Origin: Candidatus Rhodoferax randersensis
GTDB taxonomy: Bacteria; Pseudomonadota; Gammaproteobacteria; Burkholderiales; Burkholderiaceae_C
Direction of reading: 5' to 3'
DNA: 64,000 nt
Assembly: GCA_016718155.1 (NCBI GenBank)
Contig: JADKEH010000047.1
Coordinates: forward strand, 1-64,000
The notes below the pieces were generated by a model, which was not told the origin of the DNA, ran no database searches, and saw nothing but the letters and a program-made list of their open reading frames with translations. Positions 25,056 through 34,439 of this stretch are shown here, one piece after another. Position numbers and translations under genes: made by a program. Numbering within the stretch: position 1 is the first letter of the stretch; each line of letters opens with the position of its first letter.

Positions 25056-27110
25056 ATGAGCCCGAGACCCAGTTCCCAACTTCGCGCCGTTGCCCTGGTC
25101 GGCCACGGCGCGGCCGGCAAGACCAGCCTGGCCGAGAGCCTGCTCGCCGCCGCTGGTGCCATCAAGAGCCGGGGCTCGGTGGAAAAAGGCAACACCGTTT
25201 GCGACTTCGATCCGATCGAGAAGGAGATCGGCCATTCCTTGCAGGCGTCCCTGGTCAGTTTCGACTGGCGCGACACCCAGGTCAACCTGATCGATACCCC
25301 GGGCTACCCGGACTTCGCGGGACCGGCGATTGCCGCACTCGCCGCAGTCGACACGGCGCTGGTGGTGATCAATGCCCAGACTGGTATTGAGCTCTCAACC
25401 GAGCGCATGTTCACCTTGGCCGGTGAGCGCGGCCTGTGCCGCATGCTGGTGATCAACAAGATTGACGCCGACAACCTTGACCTGAGCGCCCTGGTGGCCA
25501 ACATCCGGGAACGTTTTGGCAAGCAGTGCCTGCTGCTGGACTTGCCGGTGCACCACGCTCGGGAGGTGGTGGAACTGCTGGGCCACGACAGCGGCGATAG
25601 CGACTTTGCCTCGGTGGCCGCTGCACACCGCAGTCTGATCGACCAGATCGTCGAGGAAGACGACAGCCTGATGGCGCGCTACCTGGAAGACGGCGCCGAT
25701 CCCAGCCCGCAAGAGCTGCACGCCCCGTTTGAACGCGCCTTGCGCGCCGGGCACCTGATTCCAATCCTGTTTGTCTCGGCCAGGACCGGCGCCGGGGTGC
25801 CGCAACTGCTGGACACCTTGGCCAAGCTGGCACCCAGTGCGGCGGAGGCCAACCCACCGCCGTTCTACCGTGGCGAGCCCGGTCAGGCGGCACAGGCGTT
25901 TGCCGCGCAGCCAAACGAAACCCTGCACGTGTTGGCCCATGTGTTCAAGGTGGTGGTGGATCCGTTTCTGGGTAAGCTGTGCGTGTTTCGGGTGCATCAG
26001 GGCACCGTTCGCCGGGATTCGCAATTGTTTGTTGGCTCGGCCAAGCGCGCGTTCAAGGTCGCACACCTGCTGCGCCTGCAGGGCAAGGACTACCGGGAAG
26101 TCCCGGCGCTGGGACCTGGCGACATCGGGGCGGTGGCCAAGGTGGACGACATCAACTTCGACGACGTGTTGCACGATTCGCACGACGAAGACCACATCCA
26201 TTTGCGCCCGCTGCAGTTCCCGTTGCCGATGCACGGGCTGGCGGTGCAGACGCGGCGCAAGGGCGATGAGCAACGCCTGTTCGAGATCCTGCACAAGCTG
26301 GAGCTGGAAGACCCCTGCTTCAAGGTCGAACGCCATCCCCACACCAACGAGACCGTGATCCGTGGTCTGGGCGAGATGCACCTGCGCGCCAAGCTCTCGC
26401 GCATGCAACAGCAGTACAAGATGGAGCTGGACACCAGCACCCCGCAGATCGCCTACCGGGAGACCATCACCGCCGAGGCCGAGGGTCACTGCCGCCACAA
26501 GAAGCAAAGCGGCGGTGCCGGCCAGTTTGGCGAGGTGATGCTGCGGGTGGAGCCGCTGGAGCGCGGCGCCGGGTTTGAATTCGTCGATGTCGTCAAGGGC
26601 GGTGCCATTCCGGGCGTTTTCATGGCGGCGGTGGAAAAAGGCGTGCGCCAGGCTTTGGCCGAAGGCGTGGTCGCCGGTTTTCCGGTGCACGACATGCGGG
26701 TCACCGTGCATGACGGCAAGACCCACGCCGTGGATGGCAAAGAGGTGGCCTTTGTCGCCGCCGGTCGCAAGGCCACCATTGACGCGGTGCGAAAGGCCCG
26801 GCCGATCGTGCTGGAGCCGGTGGTCAGAATCGAGGTCGTGGCACCCGAGGGCGCCGTTGGTGACCTGACCGGCGACCTGGCAGCCAAGCGCGCCCACGTC
26901 ACCGGAACGCAGGCGCGAGCGGCCAGTACAGTGGCGATCAGCGGCCTGGTGCCGGTCGCCGAGCTCGGCGACTACCAGGGTCGGCTGAAGTCGCTCACCG
27001 CCGGCCAGGGTTCCTACAGTCTGGCGTTTTCACACTACGCCGAGGTGCCCGAGTCCACCCAGCATCAGCTCGCCAGCCAGTTCAAGCCTGTTGGCGCGGG
27101 CGAGGACTAG
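25056..27110 (+). CDS. Elongation factor G-like protein (EF-G2 type)
   Basis: A 684-residue translational GTPase related to EF-G. G motifs are all readable: GHGAAGKT (16-23), DTPG near 83, NKID near 137, followed by domains II-V (HPHTNETVIRGLGEMHL, GGAGQFGEVMLRVEP, SRDMRV-equivalent HDMRVTVHDGKTH). The G2 region differs from true EF-G, and the gene is not in a str operon, so it is most likely a paralogue of the EF-G2 class rather than the main factor. Start chosen at ATG 25056 (MSPRPSS); the longer frame would run through the tRNA. Confidence 0.88.
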   Translation: MSPRPSSQLRAVALVGHGAAGKTSLAESLLAAAGAIKSRGSVEKGNTVCDFDPIEKEIGHSLQASLVSFDWRDTQVNLIDTPGYPDFAGPAIAALAAVDTALVVINAQTGIELSTERMFTLAGERGLCRMLVINKIDADNLDLSALVANIRERFGKQCLLLDLPVHHAREVVELLGHDSGDSDFASVAAAHRSLIDQIVEEDDSLMARYLEDGADPSPQELHAPFERALRAGHLIPILFVSARTGAGVPQLLDTLAKLAPSAAEANPPPFYRGEPGQAAQAFAAQPNETLHVLAHVFKVVVDPFLGKLCVFRVHQGTVRRDSQLFVGSAKRAFKVAHLLRLQGKDYREVPALGPGDIGAVAKVDDINFDDVLHDSHDEDHIHLRPLQFPLPMHGLAVQTRRKGDEQRLFEILHKLELEDPCFKVERHPHTNETVIRGLGEMHLRAKLSRMQQQYKMELDTSTPQIAYRETITAEAEGHCRHKKQSGGAGQFGEVMLRVEPLERGAGFEFVDVVKGGAIPGVFMAAVEKGVRQALAEGVVAGFPVHDMRVTVHDGKTHAVDGKEVAFVAAGRKATIDAVRKARPIVLEPVVRIEVVAPEGAVGDLTGDLAAKRAHVTGTQARAASTVAISGLVPVAELGDYQGRLKSLTAGQGSYSLAFSHYAEVPESTQHQLASQFKPVGAGED

Positions 27111-27469
27111 CGTCAGTTTGCACGCTTACCACAGCGCCAACTCTGCCACTGCGTCCAAGGTAGTGACGCGCCACGCGGCATTCAAGCGACTTACCACACG
27201 GTAGCAACTGAAGAAATTCGCACGCTGTCCGCGCTGGCGAGGACACAACGCTGGCGATCCGCCTGGTTGTTATTTCAATTTGTAACCGACAAACCGGGCT
27301 TGGTGTAGGAAGAAGCCTTACACGGCTGGAACATTCCCTTACATGACTCCTAGCCAAACGCTGACTCAAGTTTTTAGAATGCGGCTCTACAGTTTCGGTC
27401 AGCGCGTCGGACGAATGCAATTTTGGCCATCCGATGGGTCCTATCAACTGCCCCAACGAGGAGTGTTCC
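27111..27469. other. 359-base spacer upstream of the FeeM-like gene
   Basis: No gene is supported. It has lower GC than its surroundings in the second half. A small hairpin, GTGTAGG-AAGAAG-CCTTACAC with one bulged base (27303-27323), is the only clear structure; it has no U-tract, so it could be an operator or mRNA element rather than a terminator. GAGGAG lies 7 bases before the downstream ATG. Confidence 0.5.
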
Positions 27470-28249
27470 ATGAACCAGCCCGCCAGTTCTGCAGCCGTGA
27501 CGACCCGTCGCGTTCTGATGCCTGCAACGCCCGCCCGCACACCGAAGCCACCCTCCATGCCGGAGGAATTGCTTCCATTCACCGTCAGACTGGTACGCGA
27601 CGAGGAGGACCTGAACAAAGCGGTGCAAATCCGACATGCGGCCTATGCGCGGCACATGCCAGCGGTCGCAGAGTCTCTCAGGCTTCCTGAAAAAATCGAT
27701 ACCGAGGACGGCGTCGTGGTGCTGCTGGCCGAATCGAAACTTGACGGCTCACCACTTGGAACCGCTCGCATTCAAACCAATCAATTTCGGCCTCTTGGAC
27801 TTGAGGAGTCAGTGGAGCTTCCGGATTGGCTCAGGGGGCAGAGTCTGGCCCACATCAGTCGACTCGGTATTGTTCAGGGTAGCGGTGGACGATTGGTGAA
27901 ATTCATGCTCTTCAAAGGACTTTTCAAGTATTGGGAGCAAAACGGCGTTGATTGGGCGGTGGTGGCCGCGCGCACGCCATTGGATCGCATGTACCAGCAG
28001 CTCCTGTTTGAAGATGTCTTCCCAGGCCAGGGCTTCACACCTTTGCCTCACATGAACAATGTGCCGCATCGCGTGATGGCTTTTGAAGTTGCCACGGCCT
28101 TTGAAAGATGGACCCAGGCAAAGCATCCGCTGACAAATTTCATTTGTCATACCGATCACCCTGACCTGGATGTTAGCCGCATCGATAACGACGCCTACTC
28201 GCCGGTATATGCAAAGTCCCAGCCAATGAGCTTCCATATCGCTCAGTGA
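27470..28249 (+). CDS. N-acyl amino acid synthase-like protein (FeeM/GNAT fold)
   Basis: A 259-residue cytoplasmic protein whose central part (about 35-225) resembles the FeeM-type acyltransferase domain, a GNAT-fold enzyme that joins long acyl chains from acyl-ACP to amino acids. Supporting pieces are RDEEDLNKAVQIRHAAYARHMP, VVVLLAESKLDGSPLGTARI (core beta strands), HISRLGI near 130 and MYQQLLFEDVFPGQGF. The first 30 residues are a Pro/Thr-rich tail. It is followed after 159 bases by a GGDEF/EAL protein on the same strand. Substrate and biological role are unknown; the family call is from motif memory. Confidence 0.7.
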   Translation: MNQPASSAAVTTRRVLMPATPARTPKPPSMPEELLPFTVRLVRDEEDLNKAVQIRHAAYARHMPAVAESLRLPEKIDTEDGVVVLLAESKLDGSPLGTARIQTNQFRPLGLEESVELPDWLRGQSLAHISRLGIVQGSGGRLVKFMLFKGLFKYWEQNGVDWAVVAARTPLDRMYQQLLFEDVFPGQGFTPLPHMNNVPHRVMAFEVATAFERWTQAKHPLTNFICHTDHPDLDVSRIDNDAYSPVYAKSQPMSFHIAQ

Positions 28250-28408
28250 CTGTCGGAACTGAGCCCCGCTCGAAAGAAGACGACTCCGCCCCTCGCAAAA
28301 GCGCTACACAGTTGGTAGCGTTGTGCTACGCTTGCACCTGGTCTGTAAATGAACGGGGTAGCCTTGCGTGATCGCAACGGTTGTCCCGTCCACCTTGGGT
28401 GAGAAGCA

Positions 28409-31389
28409 ATGCTGCACCGTCTTGTTGGATTTAATAGATCCAGAAGCGGGTCCATCCAAACTGCGCTTGAGCGAGTTTCGTGGGTGGTCTCGATCTACGT
28501 CGTCCCATTGGTCATGGCGGTTGTGTCCCTGGCTGCGCTGGTTTTTTGGGACGACTTGTATTCATCAAGCCCGCACAGGCATCTCGAACTACAAGTTCTA
28601 CCGCAAGCCAGCAACGCCGTTTCGCTCGCGGAAGCTCAACAGAAGTTAGCGCTGCGTCCAGTCCAAAAGCAATATGAAACCAAGCTGTCCGAAGCGCCGG
28701 TCTGGTTTAAGTTCAATACGCCATCATCCACGGAGTCCGCCAACATGGTGGAGTTGCCTTCCCGCCATGTGGTCAACCTCAATTGCTGGGATGGCGTGTC
28801 GCTGGCGCCCTGGGTCACCTGGCAAGCAGTGGCCCCGTTGGTGCGCTGGTTCGAGTCAAGGCCGGCTTCGCGCTCAAGCTCAATCAGCCCAGGCAAGAAG
28901 TGATTTGCCAGGCGTCTTTCCAGGGGCCAGCACGACTGACCGCAGACTTGTGGACCGAGCAGCAACTGGACCTGTCGTCTCAGGATTTTCATCGGAAATC
29001 CGGATTGCTCGACGGCGGCATGATGGTGCTTGCCATATTCGTCCTGTTGACGGCACTGATCAATCGCCAAAAGCTCTATGTCGTCTTTGCGGCCTGGTTG
29101 ATCGTATCGCTCAGGGTCAGTGCGACCTCTGGCGGGTGGGACCTGCAATGGCTCAATCATGAGGTGCCACAAGAATGGTTGGCGCAGGGAAGATCAGTCA
29201 CACGGGCGACTTGGGCGCTGCTGACAGTCACGCTGTTCAAAGCTCTGTTCCAAGACGATCTCAAGAAGAACAGATTTGCGCTCCCAATCAACATCGCAGA
29301 ATGGCTTTGCCTTGGCCTTCTGTTGGCGGCCTTTGTCCTGCCACGAAGCCTCTATCTTCAGACGATGTGGGTCGTCGGCAGCAGTGCACTGCTTCTGGCG
29401 ATGGTTGCACTGATCAGTATCGCCTTGCAAACTCGTTCGCGGGTTGCGCTCTGGTATGCGGCTTCGTTGGCGATAACTCTTCTTTCCAGCTTTTCCGAGA
29501 TACTGGCCGCCGCCTATGGCATCAAGGCGCTTGTTGGCACCTTCAACACGGTTACCGCGGCCCTGTCGTCAAGCCTGCTGGCGGCGCTCGCCATCGCCGA
29601 GCAAATGCGACAGGAGCATGACAAGCGACTGCAAATCCAGGCCGAACTCAAGCACACCTATGAAGCCATGCCGATTGGCCTGTTCACCCTTGATCTACGC
29701 GGCCGGTTCGTAAGCGCCAACCCGGCGCTGCTCGCCATGCTGGGTAGCAAAGTGCTGGCCAAGGGGGGCAACACCTGGCAGCGCTACTTCACCGAAGGTG
29801 CCTGGACACAGTTGCACGAGATGGTGCATGGCAGCAACCAAGTCGAGATCGAAATCAAAGGCAAGCCCCAACATGGCTCGCCTGATGTAAAACGATTTCT
29901 GGTGAAGGCGACGCTGGCCAACCAAAAGATCGAGGGTTCGTTGCAGGACGTGACCGAACAGTCCAGAGCCACTGAGGACCTGCACTTCCTGGCCAATCAC
30001 GATTCCCTGACCAAGGCGCTGAACCGGCGAGGCATCGAAACAGAAGTTACGCGAGCCATCGACAGGGTCCCAGAGGGTACCTCACTGGCCCTGGCCTACC
30101 TGGACCTTGATCGGTTCAAGCTGATCAACGACCTGTTCGGCCACGGTGCCGGCGACGAGGTGCTGCGCCAAGTGTGCACGCGCGTGTCGAACATGCTCTC
30201 GCGCGACATCCGGTTTGGCCGGGTTGGCGGTGACGAGTTCGTCATTGTGTTTCCGGACACGCCGATAGAACTGGCCACGCTCATGTGCCGCGGCATTATT
30301 GAGACCATAGGCACGCGACCCTATCGCGTTGCGGACAAGGCGTTCCACGTGCGTGGCTCCATCGGGCTGGTGGAAGTCGGCGTGGGCATGCAATTCAACG
30401 ACGCCATGTCGTCGGCAGATCGGGCGTGCCGCCAGGCAAAAGCCGCCAGCGGCGCTGGCCTGGTGGTGTATGAAAAAGACGCCGCCGCCTTTCAGCAGCA
30501 TGAGGCTGAACTCAAGCTGATGGCCCTGCTGTCCTCCAGCGCCGCCACCGACGGGCTGCATCTGGAGATGCAGCCCATCATGTCACTGACGGCACCACAT
30601 GAGACGCTCAACTTCGAGGTGCTGCTGCGCATGCGCGACGCGGATGGCCGCGCCGTCCGAACCGACCACCTGATCGCGGCGGGCGAGGCCAGCGGGCGCA
30701 TGGGCGTGATCGATCGATGGGTCCTTGCCAACACCCTGGCGTGGCTCGACAAAAATCAACTCCGCATGCAACACACCAAATTCGTGTGCATGAACCTGAG
30801 TGGCGCTTCACTGAATGACGAAACGTTTTTGCAGGATGTGTACGACACATTGGAGCAAAACCTGCACATTGTCGGCAAGCTGTGCCTTGAAATCACCGAG
30901 AGCGTGGCCTTGCACGACGTCGCCAATACCCGGCGCTTCGTCGATACCGTCAGAGGCTACGGCGCCAAGGTGGCACTGGACGACTTTGGCGCGGGTTATA
31001 CCTCGTTCTCCTACTTGAAAGAGTTCACAGCGGATCTGCTGAAGATCGATGGCAGCTTCATCGTCAACATGAACAATCACCCTGCCAACATCGCCATTGT
31101 TGAAGCCATTGTCAGCCTGGCCAGGAACCTGGGCATGAAGGTGATTGCTGAATGGGCCGAGGACTTCGCAACCGTGCAGACCCTCACCGAGATCGGCGTC
31201 GACTACGTCCAGGGTTTTGTGGTGGCCCGCCCTCAGCACCCTGACAAGCTGCTGGTAGCCGAGTCATCCGCAAGCTTCATTCAGGACAAGGGACTCGCCG
31301 AGTTCGTGTATCTGATAGGCAAGTCAGAGCATGCCCTGGCACAGGTGGACTTGTTTGCCGAAGGTCCAGTCGCCGTCGGCTTGCATTGA
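28409..31389 (+). CDS. Membrane PAS-GGDEF-EAL c-di-GMP protein, one frameshift
   Basis: Read through one frameshift this is a 993-residue protein. Residues 25-46 form a membrane helix, then a periplasmic sensor segment (VWFKFNT, VELPSRHVVNLNCWDG), about seven membrane helices (residues 200-400), a PAS domain (EAMPIGLFTLDLRGRFVSAN), GGDEF (GRVGGDEFVIVF near 606) and EAL (FEVLLR near 736, NLSGAS, LEITES, LDDFGAGYTSF, KIDGSF, AEW, YVQGF). The GGDEF is intact but lacks the RxxD inhibitory site; EAL reads EVL but keeps the metal-binding residues, so both activities are possible. The break near 28813 is repaired by adding one C to a CCC run, giving SLAPLGHLASS; a sequencing error is likely. Confidence 0.88.
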
Positions 31390-31421
31390 GCCTGCCTGCC
31401 CGTCTCGCGGCGACGCGGCGC

Positions 31422-33158
31422 TCACTTCAGGCCAAACCGCGCGAATAGAAGCACAACAACGATCACGGCCAGCACGGCGGACACCCCTTTCCAGAACCGC
31501 ACCGGGTGCCGCTCGGCCAGCGGCGCTCGCGTGCGGCTCAAAAAGGCCTGGTTGGGACGGCGCAGGTCCTGCACAAATTCGGACAGCGCCTCGTAGCGCC
31601 GCAGCGGGCTGGGGTGCACGGCGCGCTCCAGCACCGCGTCAATCCAGGCGGGGATCTCGCGCTCCGCGTCCAGCACCGACGCATAGTGCAGCTTTCTCTG
31701 CGCGGACAGTGTTTTGGCCTTGGCCACTTCTGCGCCATACGGCAGCCGACCCGACAACATCTGGTAGGTGATGACCGCCAGTGAGAACAGGTCGGAGCGC
31801 TCGGTGCCACGCTCGCCCAAAAAGTATTCGGGGGCCGTGTATTGGGGGGTGCCCAGGATATCGCCGGGGTCGCCGGTGGCCGACATCTCGGCCATGCCGG
31901 CAACGCGGGTGGCGCCAAAGTCGATGATCTTCACCGTACCGGTGCCGTCGATCATGATGTTGTTGGGGCGCAGGTCCTGGTGCAGCATCTCCAGCCGGTG
32001 AAAAGCCTGCAGACCCCTGGCGATTTGCTCCACGATGCCGCGCACGGTCTCCAGGCTGGGCTTGGGGTGGTCGATCAGCCATTGCGCCAGCGTTTGCCCT
32101 TCGATGTACTCGGTGGCGACGTACAAGAACTTGCGCTCCCGCGTCTGCAGGCACGGTTTGAGCACGTGTGCGCTGTTGATTCGCCGCGCCACCCATTCCT
32201 CCATCAAGAAACGCTCCAGGTAGGCCGGGTTGGCCCGCAGGTCCAGAGACGGGGTCTTAAGGATGACCGATTCGCGCGTCTCGTCGTCCACTGCCAGGTA
32301 GACGTGGCTGCGGCTACTGCCATGCACCTCGCGCACGATCTGGTAGCCGTCAAAGTGCTGGCGCGGCTCCAAAATCGGTGGCAGCGCCAGGCCGGAGATT
32401 TTTTGCTGCAATTCGTTGACCGCCTGCGCGGGCAGAGCATCGATGACGACGATCTGCACGGTCAGGTTGTCGGTGCTGCCGCGGCGGTAGGCCTCTTCCA
32501 CGATGGCGCGGGCCGCGCCGTCCAGATCAGCGCGGTTGCTCTGCACGGTGCGGGCCATGAAGGCGTCGTCCACGTGCTCGAACACGCCGTCGGTGGCCAG
32601 CAGGAACACATCGCCCACCTGGACCGGCAGAGCCTGGTGGTCAATTTCGATCTGCGGGTTGAAGCCCACGGCGCGACTTAGGTAGCTCTTCCCCTCGGCC
32701 ACCCAGACACGGTGGTCCGCAGTCAATTGCTCCAACGCGTTGCCCAGCACGCGGTAGATGCGTGAGTCTCCCACATGAAAGACATGGGCCGTGGTGGACT
32801 TGATGACCAGCGCGCTCAGGGTGCAGATGTAGCCCTTGTCCTTGTCGTAGCGGTACTGGCTTTGGCGCGTGCGCGAGTGCAGCCAGGCGTTGGTGGCGGT
32901 CAACACGCGCTCGACCGACTTCTTGACCGACCACGCATCCGACGTGCAGTAGTAATCGTCCAGCAGACCCATCACGGCAAATTCGCTGGCGATCTGGCTC
33001 ACACTGCTGCTGCCAATGCCGTCGGCCAGCGCAATGGCAATGCCCTTGGTGTTCAGCAATGGATCCAGGGGAATCCGCACACCATGGAAGTCCTGGTTGA
33101 CTTCCTTGCGGCCCTTGTCCGAATGCTGGCCAATGGACACGCTCAAACTAGTGTCCAT
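31422..33158 (-). CDS. Fused protein phosphatase 2C and Ser/Thr kinase, membrane anchored
   Basis: A 578-residue bifunctional protein. The N-terminal PP2C domain (1-240) has the metal aspartates in VNQDFHG, ALADGIGSS, VFHVGDSRIYRV and LLATDGVFEHVDD. The kinase (about 270-530) has the ATP lysine in VILKTP, catalytic loop LHQDLRPNNIMID (HQD in place of HRD, catalytic Asp kept) and IIDFG. A single C-terminal helix (about 555-575) anchors it with both domains in the cytoplasm. It follows a formate/nitrite transporter, and similar kinase/phosphatase genes sit by nitrate/nitrite assimilation genes in pseudomonads, so it may tune nitrogen uptake. ATG at 33158 chosen; a GTG 12 bases upstream is possible. 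Confidence 0.92.
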   Translation of the reverse strand: MDTSLSVSIGQHSDKGRKEVNQDFHGVRIPLDPLLNTKGIAIALADGIGSSSVSQIASEFAVMGLLDDYYCTSDAWSVKKSVERVLTATNAWLHSRTRQSQYRYDKDKGYICTLSALVIKSTTAHVFHVGDSRIYRVLGNALEQLTADHRVWVAEGKSYLSRAVGFNPQIEIDHQALPVQVGDVFLLATDGVFEHVDDAFMARTVQSNRADLDGAARAIVEEAYRRGSTDNLTVQIVVIDALPAQAVNELQQKISGLALPPILEPRQHFDGYQIVREVHGSSRSHVYLAVDDETRESVILKTPSLDLRANPAYLERFLMEEWVARRINSAHVLKPCLQTRERKFLYVATEYIEGQTLAQWLIDHPKPSLETVRGIVEQIARGLQAFHRLEMLHQDLRPNNIMIDGTGTVKIIDFGATRVAGMAEMSATGDPGDILGTPQYTAPEYFLGERGTERSDLFSLAVITYQMLSGRLPYGAEVAKAKTLSAQRKLHYASVLDAEREIPAWIDAVLERAVHPSPLRRYEALSEFVQDLRRPNQAFLSRTRAPLAERHPVRFWKGVSAVLAVIVVVLLFARFGLK

Positions 33159-33183
33159 GCTCAACCCCACATTAGATAGGGCC

Positions 33184-33262
33184 CGTCATTGCGAGGAGCA
33201 CAGCGACGCGGCAATCCATGTGGTCGCAAGGCATGGGTTGCTTCACTGCGTTCGCAATGACG
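33184..33262. repeat. GTCATTGCGAGG-type palindromic repeat (intergenic copy)
   Basis: CGTCATTGCGA (33184-33194) is the exact complement of TCGCAATGACG (33252-33262). The inside also pairs in part around GGCAATCCA and GGGTTGCTTC. This is a common dispersed repeat type in many bacteria. It separates the FNT transporter gene from the kinase/phosphatase gene. Relatives lie at about 35208-35462, 45274-45350 and 57150-57465. Confidence 0.85.
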
Positions 33263-33294
33263 GGAAGATTGGATCTTGGTAATTTCCAAATCCC

Positions 33295-34107
33295 TTAGCC
33301 CAGGCTGCGCTTGGGTCCGGTCTTGATGTGGGTGGCGTACAGCGTCAGGCCGGTGAACGACAGGCCGCCCACCAGGTTACCCAGAACGGTGGGGATCTCG
33401 TTCCAGATCAGGTAGTCCATGAACGAGAACTTGGCGCCCAGCAGCAAGCCCGACGGGAACAGGAACATGTTGACCACCGAGTGCTCGAAGACCATGGCAA
33501 AGAACACCATGATCGGCATCCACATGGCGACGACCTTGCCGGTCACGGTGGTGGAAATCATGGCGCCGACCACGCCGGTGGACACCATCCAGTTGCAGAG
33601 CACGCCGCGCACAAACAGCGTCAGCATGCCGGCCGCGCCGTACTGCGCGTAGCCCAGGGTGCGCCCTTCGCCAATGTGGCCGATCACCTGGCCCACCTTG
33701 TCAGGCGGCGTCGAGAAGCCATTGGTAAAGACGATGGCCATCAAGACGGCTACCGTGAAGGCACCGGCAAAGTTGCCAGTAAAAACCAGTCCCCAGTTGC
33801 GCAGCACGCCCTTGACGGTGACGCCGGGGCGCTTGTCGATGAGGGCCAGCGGTGTCAGAACGAACACGCCGGTCAACAGGTCAAAACCCAGCAGGTAGAG
33901 CATGCAAAAGCCCACCGGGAACAGGATGGCGCCAATGATGGGGTAGCCAGTTTGCACCGTGACGGTGACGGCAAACACTGCCGCCAGGGCCAGTATGGCG
34001 CCCGCCATAAAGGCCCGGATGAGGGTATCGCGGGTAGACATGAAGATTTTGGATTCGCCAGCATCCACCATCTTGGTGACAAATTCCGAGGGCACGAGGT
34101 AGGCCAT
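33295..34107 (-). CDS. Formate/nitrite transporter family (FocA/NirC) channel
   Basis: A 270-residue inner-membrane protein with six hydrophobic segments in the FNT arrangement. It carries the family's conserved VRGVLCNWMVSTG segment (third repeat) and the FEHSVVNMF motif with the central-pore histidine. FNT pentamers pass formate, nitrite or hydrosulfide. A sigma-54-like promoter 65-85 bases upstream and the adjoining kinase/phosphatase favour nitrite uptake for assimilation, which is inference. Full length. Confidence 0.92.
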   Translation of the reverse strand: MAYLVPSEFVTKMVDAGESKIFMSTRDTLIRAFMAGAILALAAVFAVTVTVQTGYPIIGAILFPVGFCMLYLLGFDLLTGVFVLTPLALIDKRPGVTVKGVLRNWGLVFTGNFAGAFTVAVLMAIVFTNGFSTPPDKVGQVIGHIGEGRTLGYAQYGAAGMLTLFVRGVLCNWMVSTGVVGAMISTTVTGKVVAMWMPIMVFFAMVFEHSVVNMFLFPSGLLLGAKFSFMDYLIWNEIPTVLGNLVGGLSFTGLTLYATHIKTGPKRSLG

Positions 34108-34439
34108 TTGATTTCCTTAGTGTGTCACATACGCCAAAGAGTCTGTCTTTGGTTTGGGTTTGCAAGGTGATTAAGCAAGTTGCGGGCCAATCGCTGCGTT
34201 CTGGACGGTTTCGGGGTCTGGTCCCCTTGGGTTAACAGGCACTGGCACAGGGCAACTTCGGCGCATGCCACCGATACATGCCCGTATTGCGTGTTGAGGC
34301 GCATCGTTTTGAGGCTACGCACGCACCTTGTTGCCCTGCTCTGGTGCGTTGAGCACCCGCCAAACGTCTCGGCACCTGCCGAGGGTAGTAGCGGGCCATG
34401 GCATGCGCACGACGGGTGTGCCCACGTGCGCCAACGTGA
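34108..34439. other. 332-base spacer: promoter region of the FNT gene and 3' flank of dnaE2
   Basis: No gene is supported. It contains the sigma-54-like element at 34174-34190 and, further upstream, a tight palindrome GGTGC-GTTGA-GCACC (34343-34357) plus a GCACC at 34323-34327. NtrC sites are built from GCACC...GGTGC halves; the order here is reversed or the spacing is wide (15 bases), so an enhancer role is only a possibility. A looser inverted repeat GCGCAC...GTGCGC lies near 34404-34432. Confidence 0.45.
34174..34190 (-). promoter_or_regulatory. Sigma-54 (minus 24/minus 12) type promoter for the FNT gene
   Basis: On the minus strand the sequence is TTGGCCCGCAACTTGCT. It has the invariant GG and GC of sigma-54 promoters with the required 10 bases between them, and TTGC at minus 12. 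Only the A of the TGGCAC consensus is changed to C. Transcription would start near 34163, about 55 bases before the ATG. Such promoters need an enhancer-binding activator such as NtrC. Confidence 0.6.

Noticed and set aside
28409..28903. A separate small gene before the GGDEF/EAL gene
   Set aside because: The two frames join as one protein (SLAP then LGHLASS) if one C is added; the first frame after that point has no protein-like sequence.
34323..34357. GCACC/GGTGC halves upstream of the sigma-54-like promoter as NtrC sites
   Set aside because: The half-sites are in the wrong order in one pair and 15 bases apart in the other; standard sites are GCACC-N3 to N5-GGTGC. Left as a remark only.
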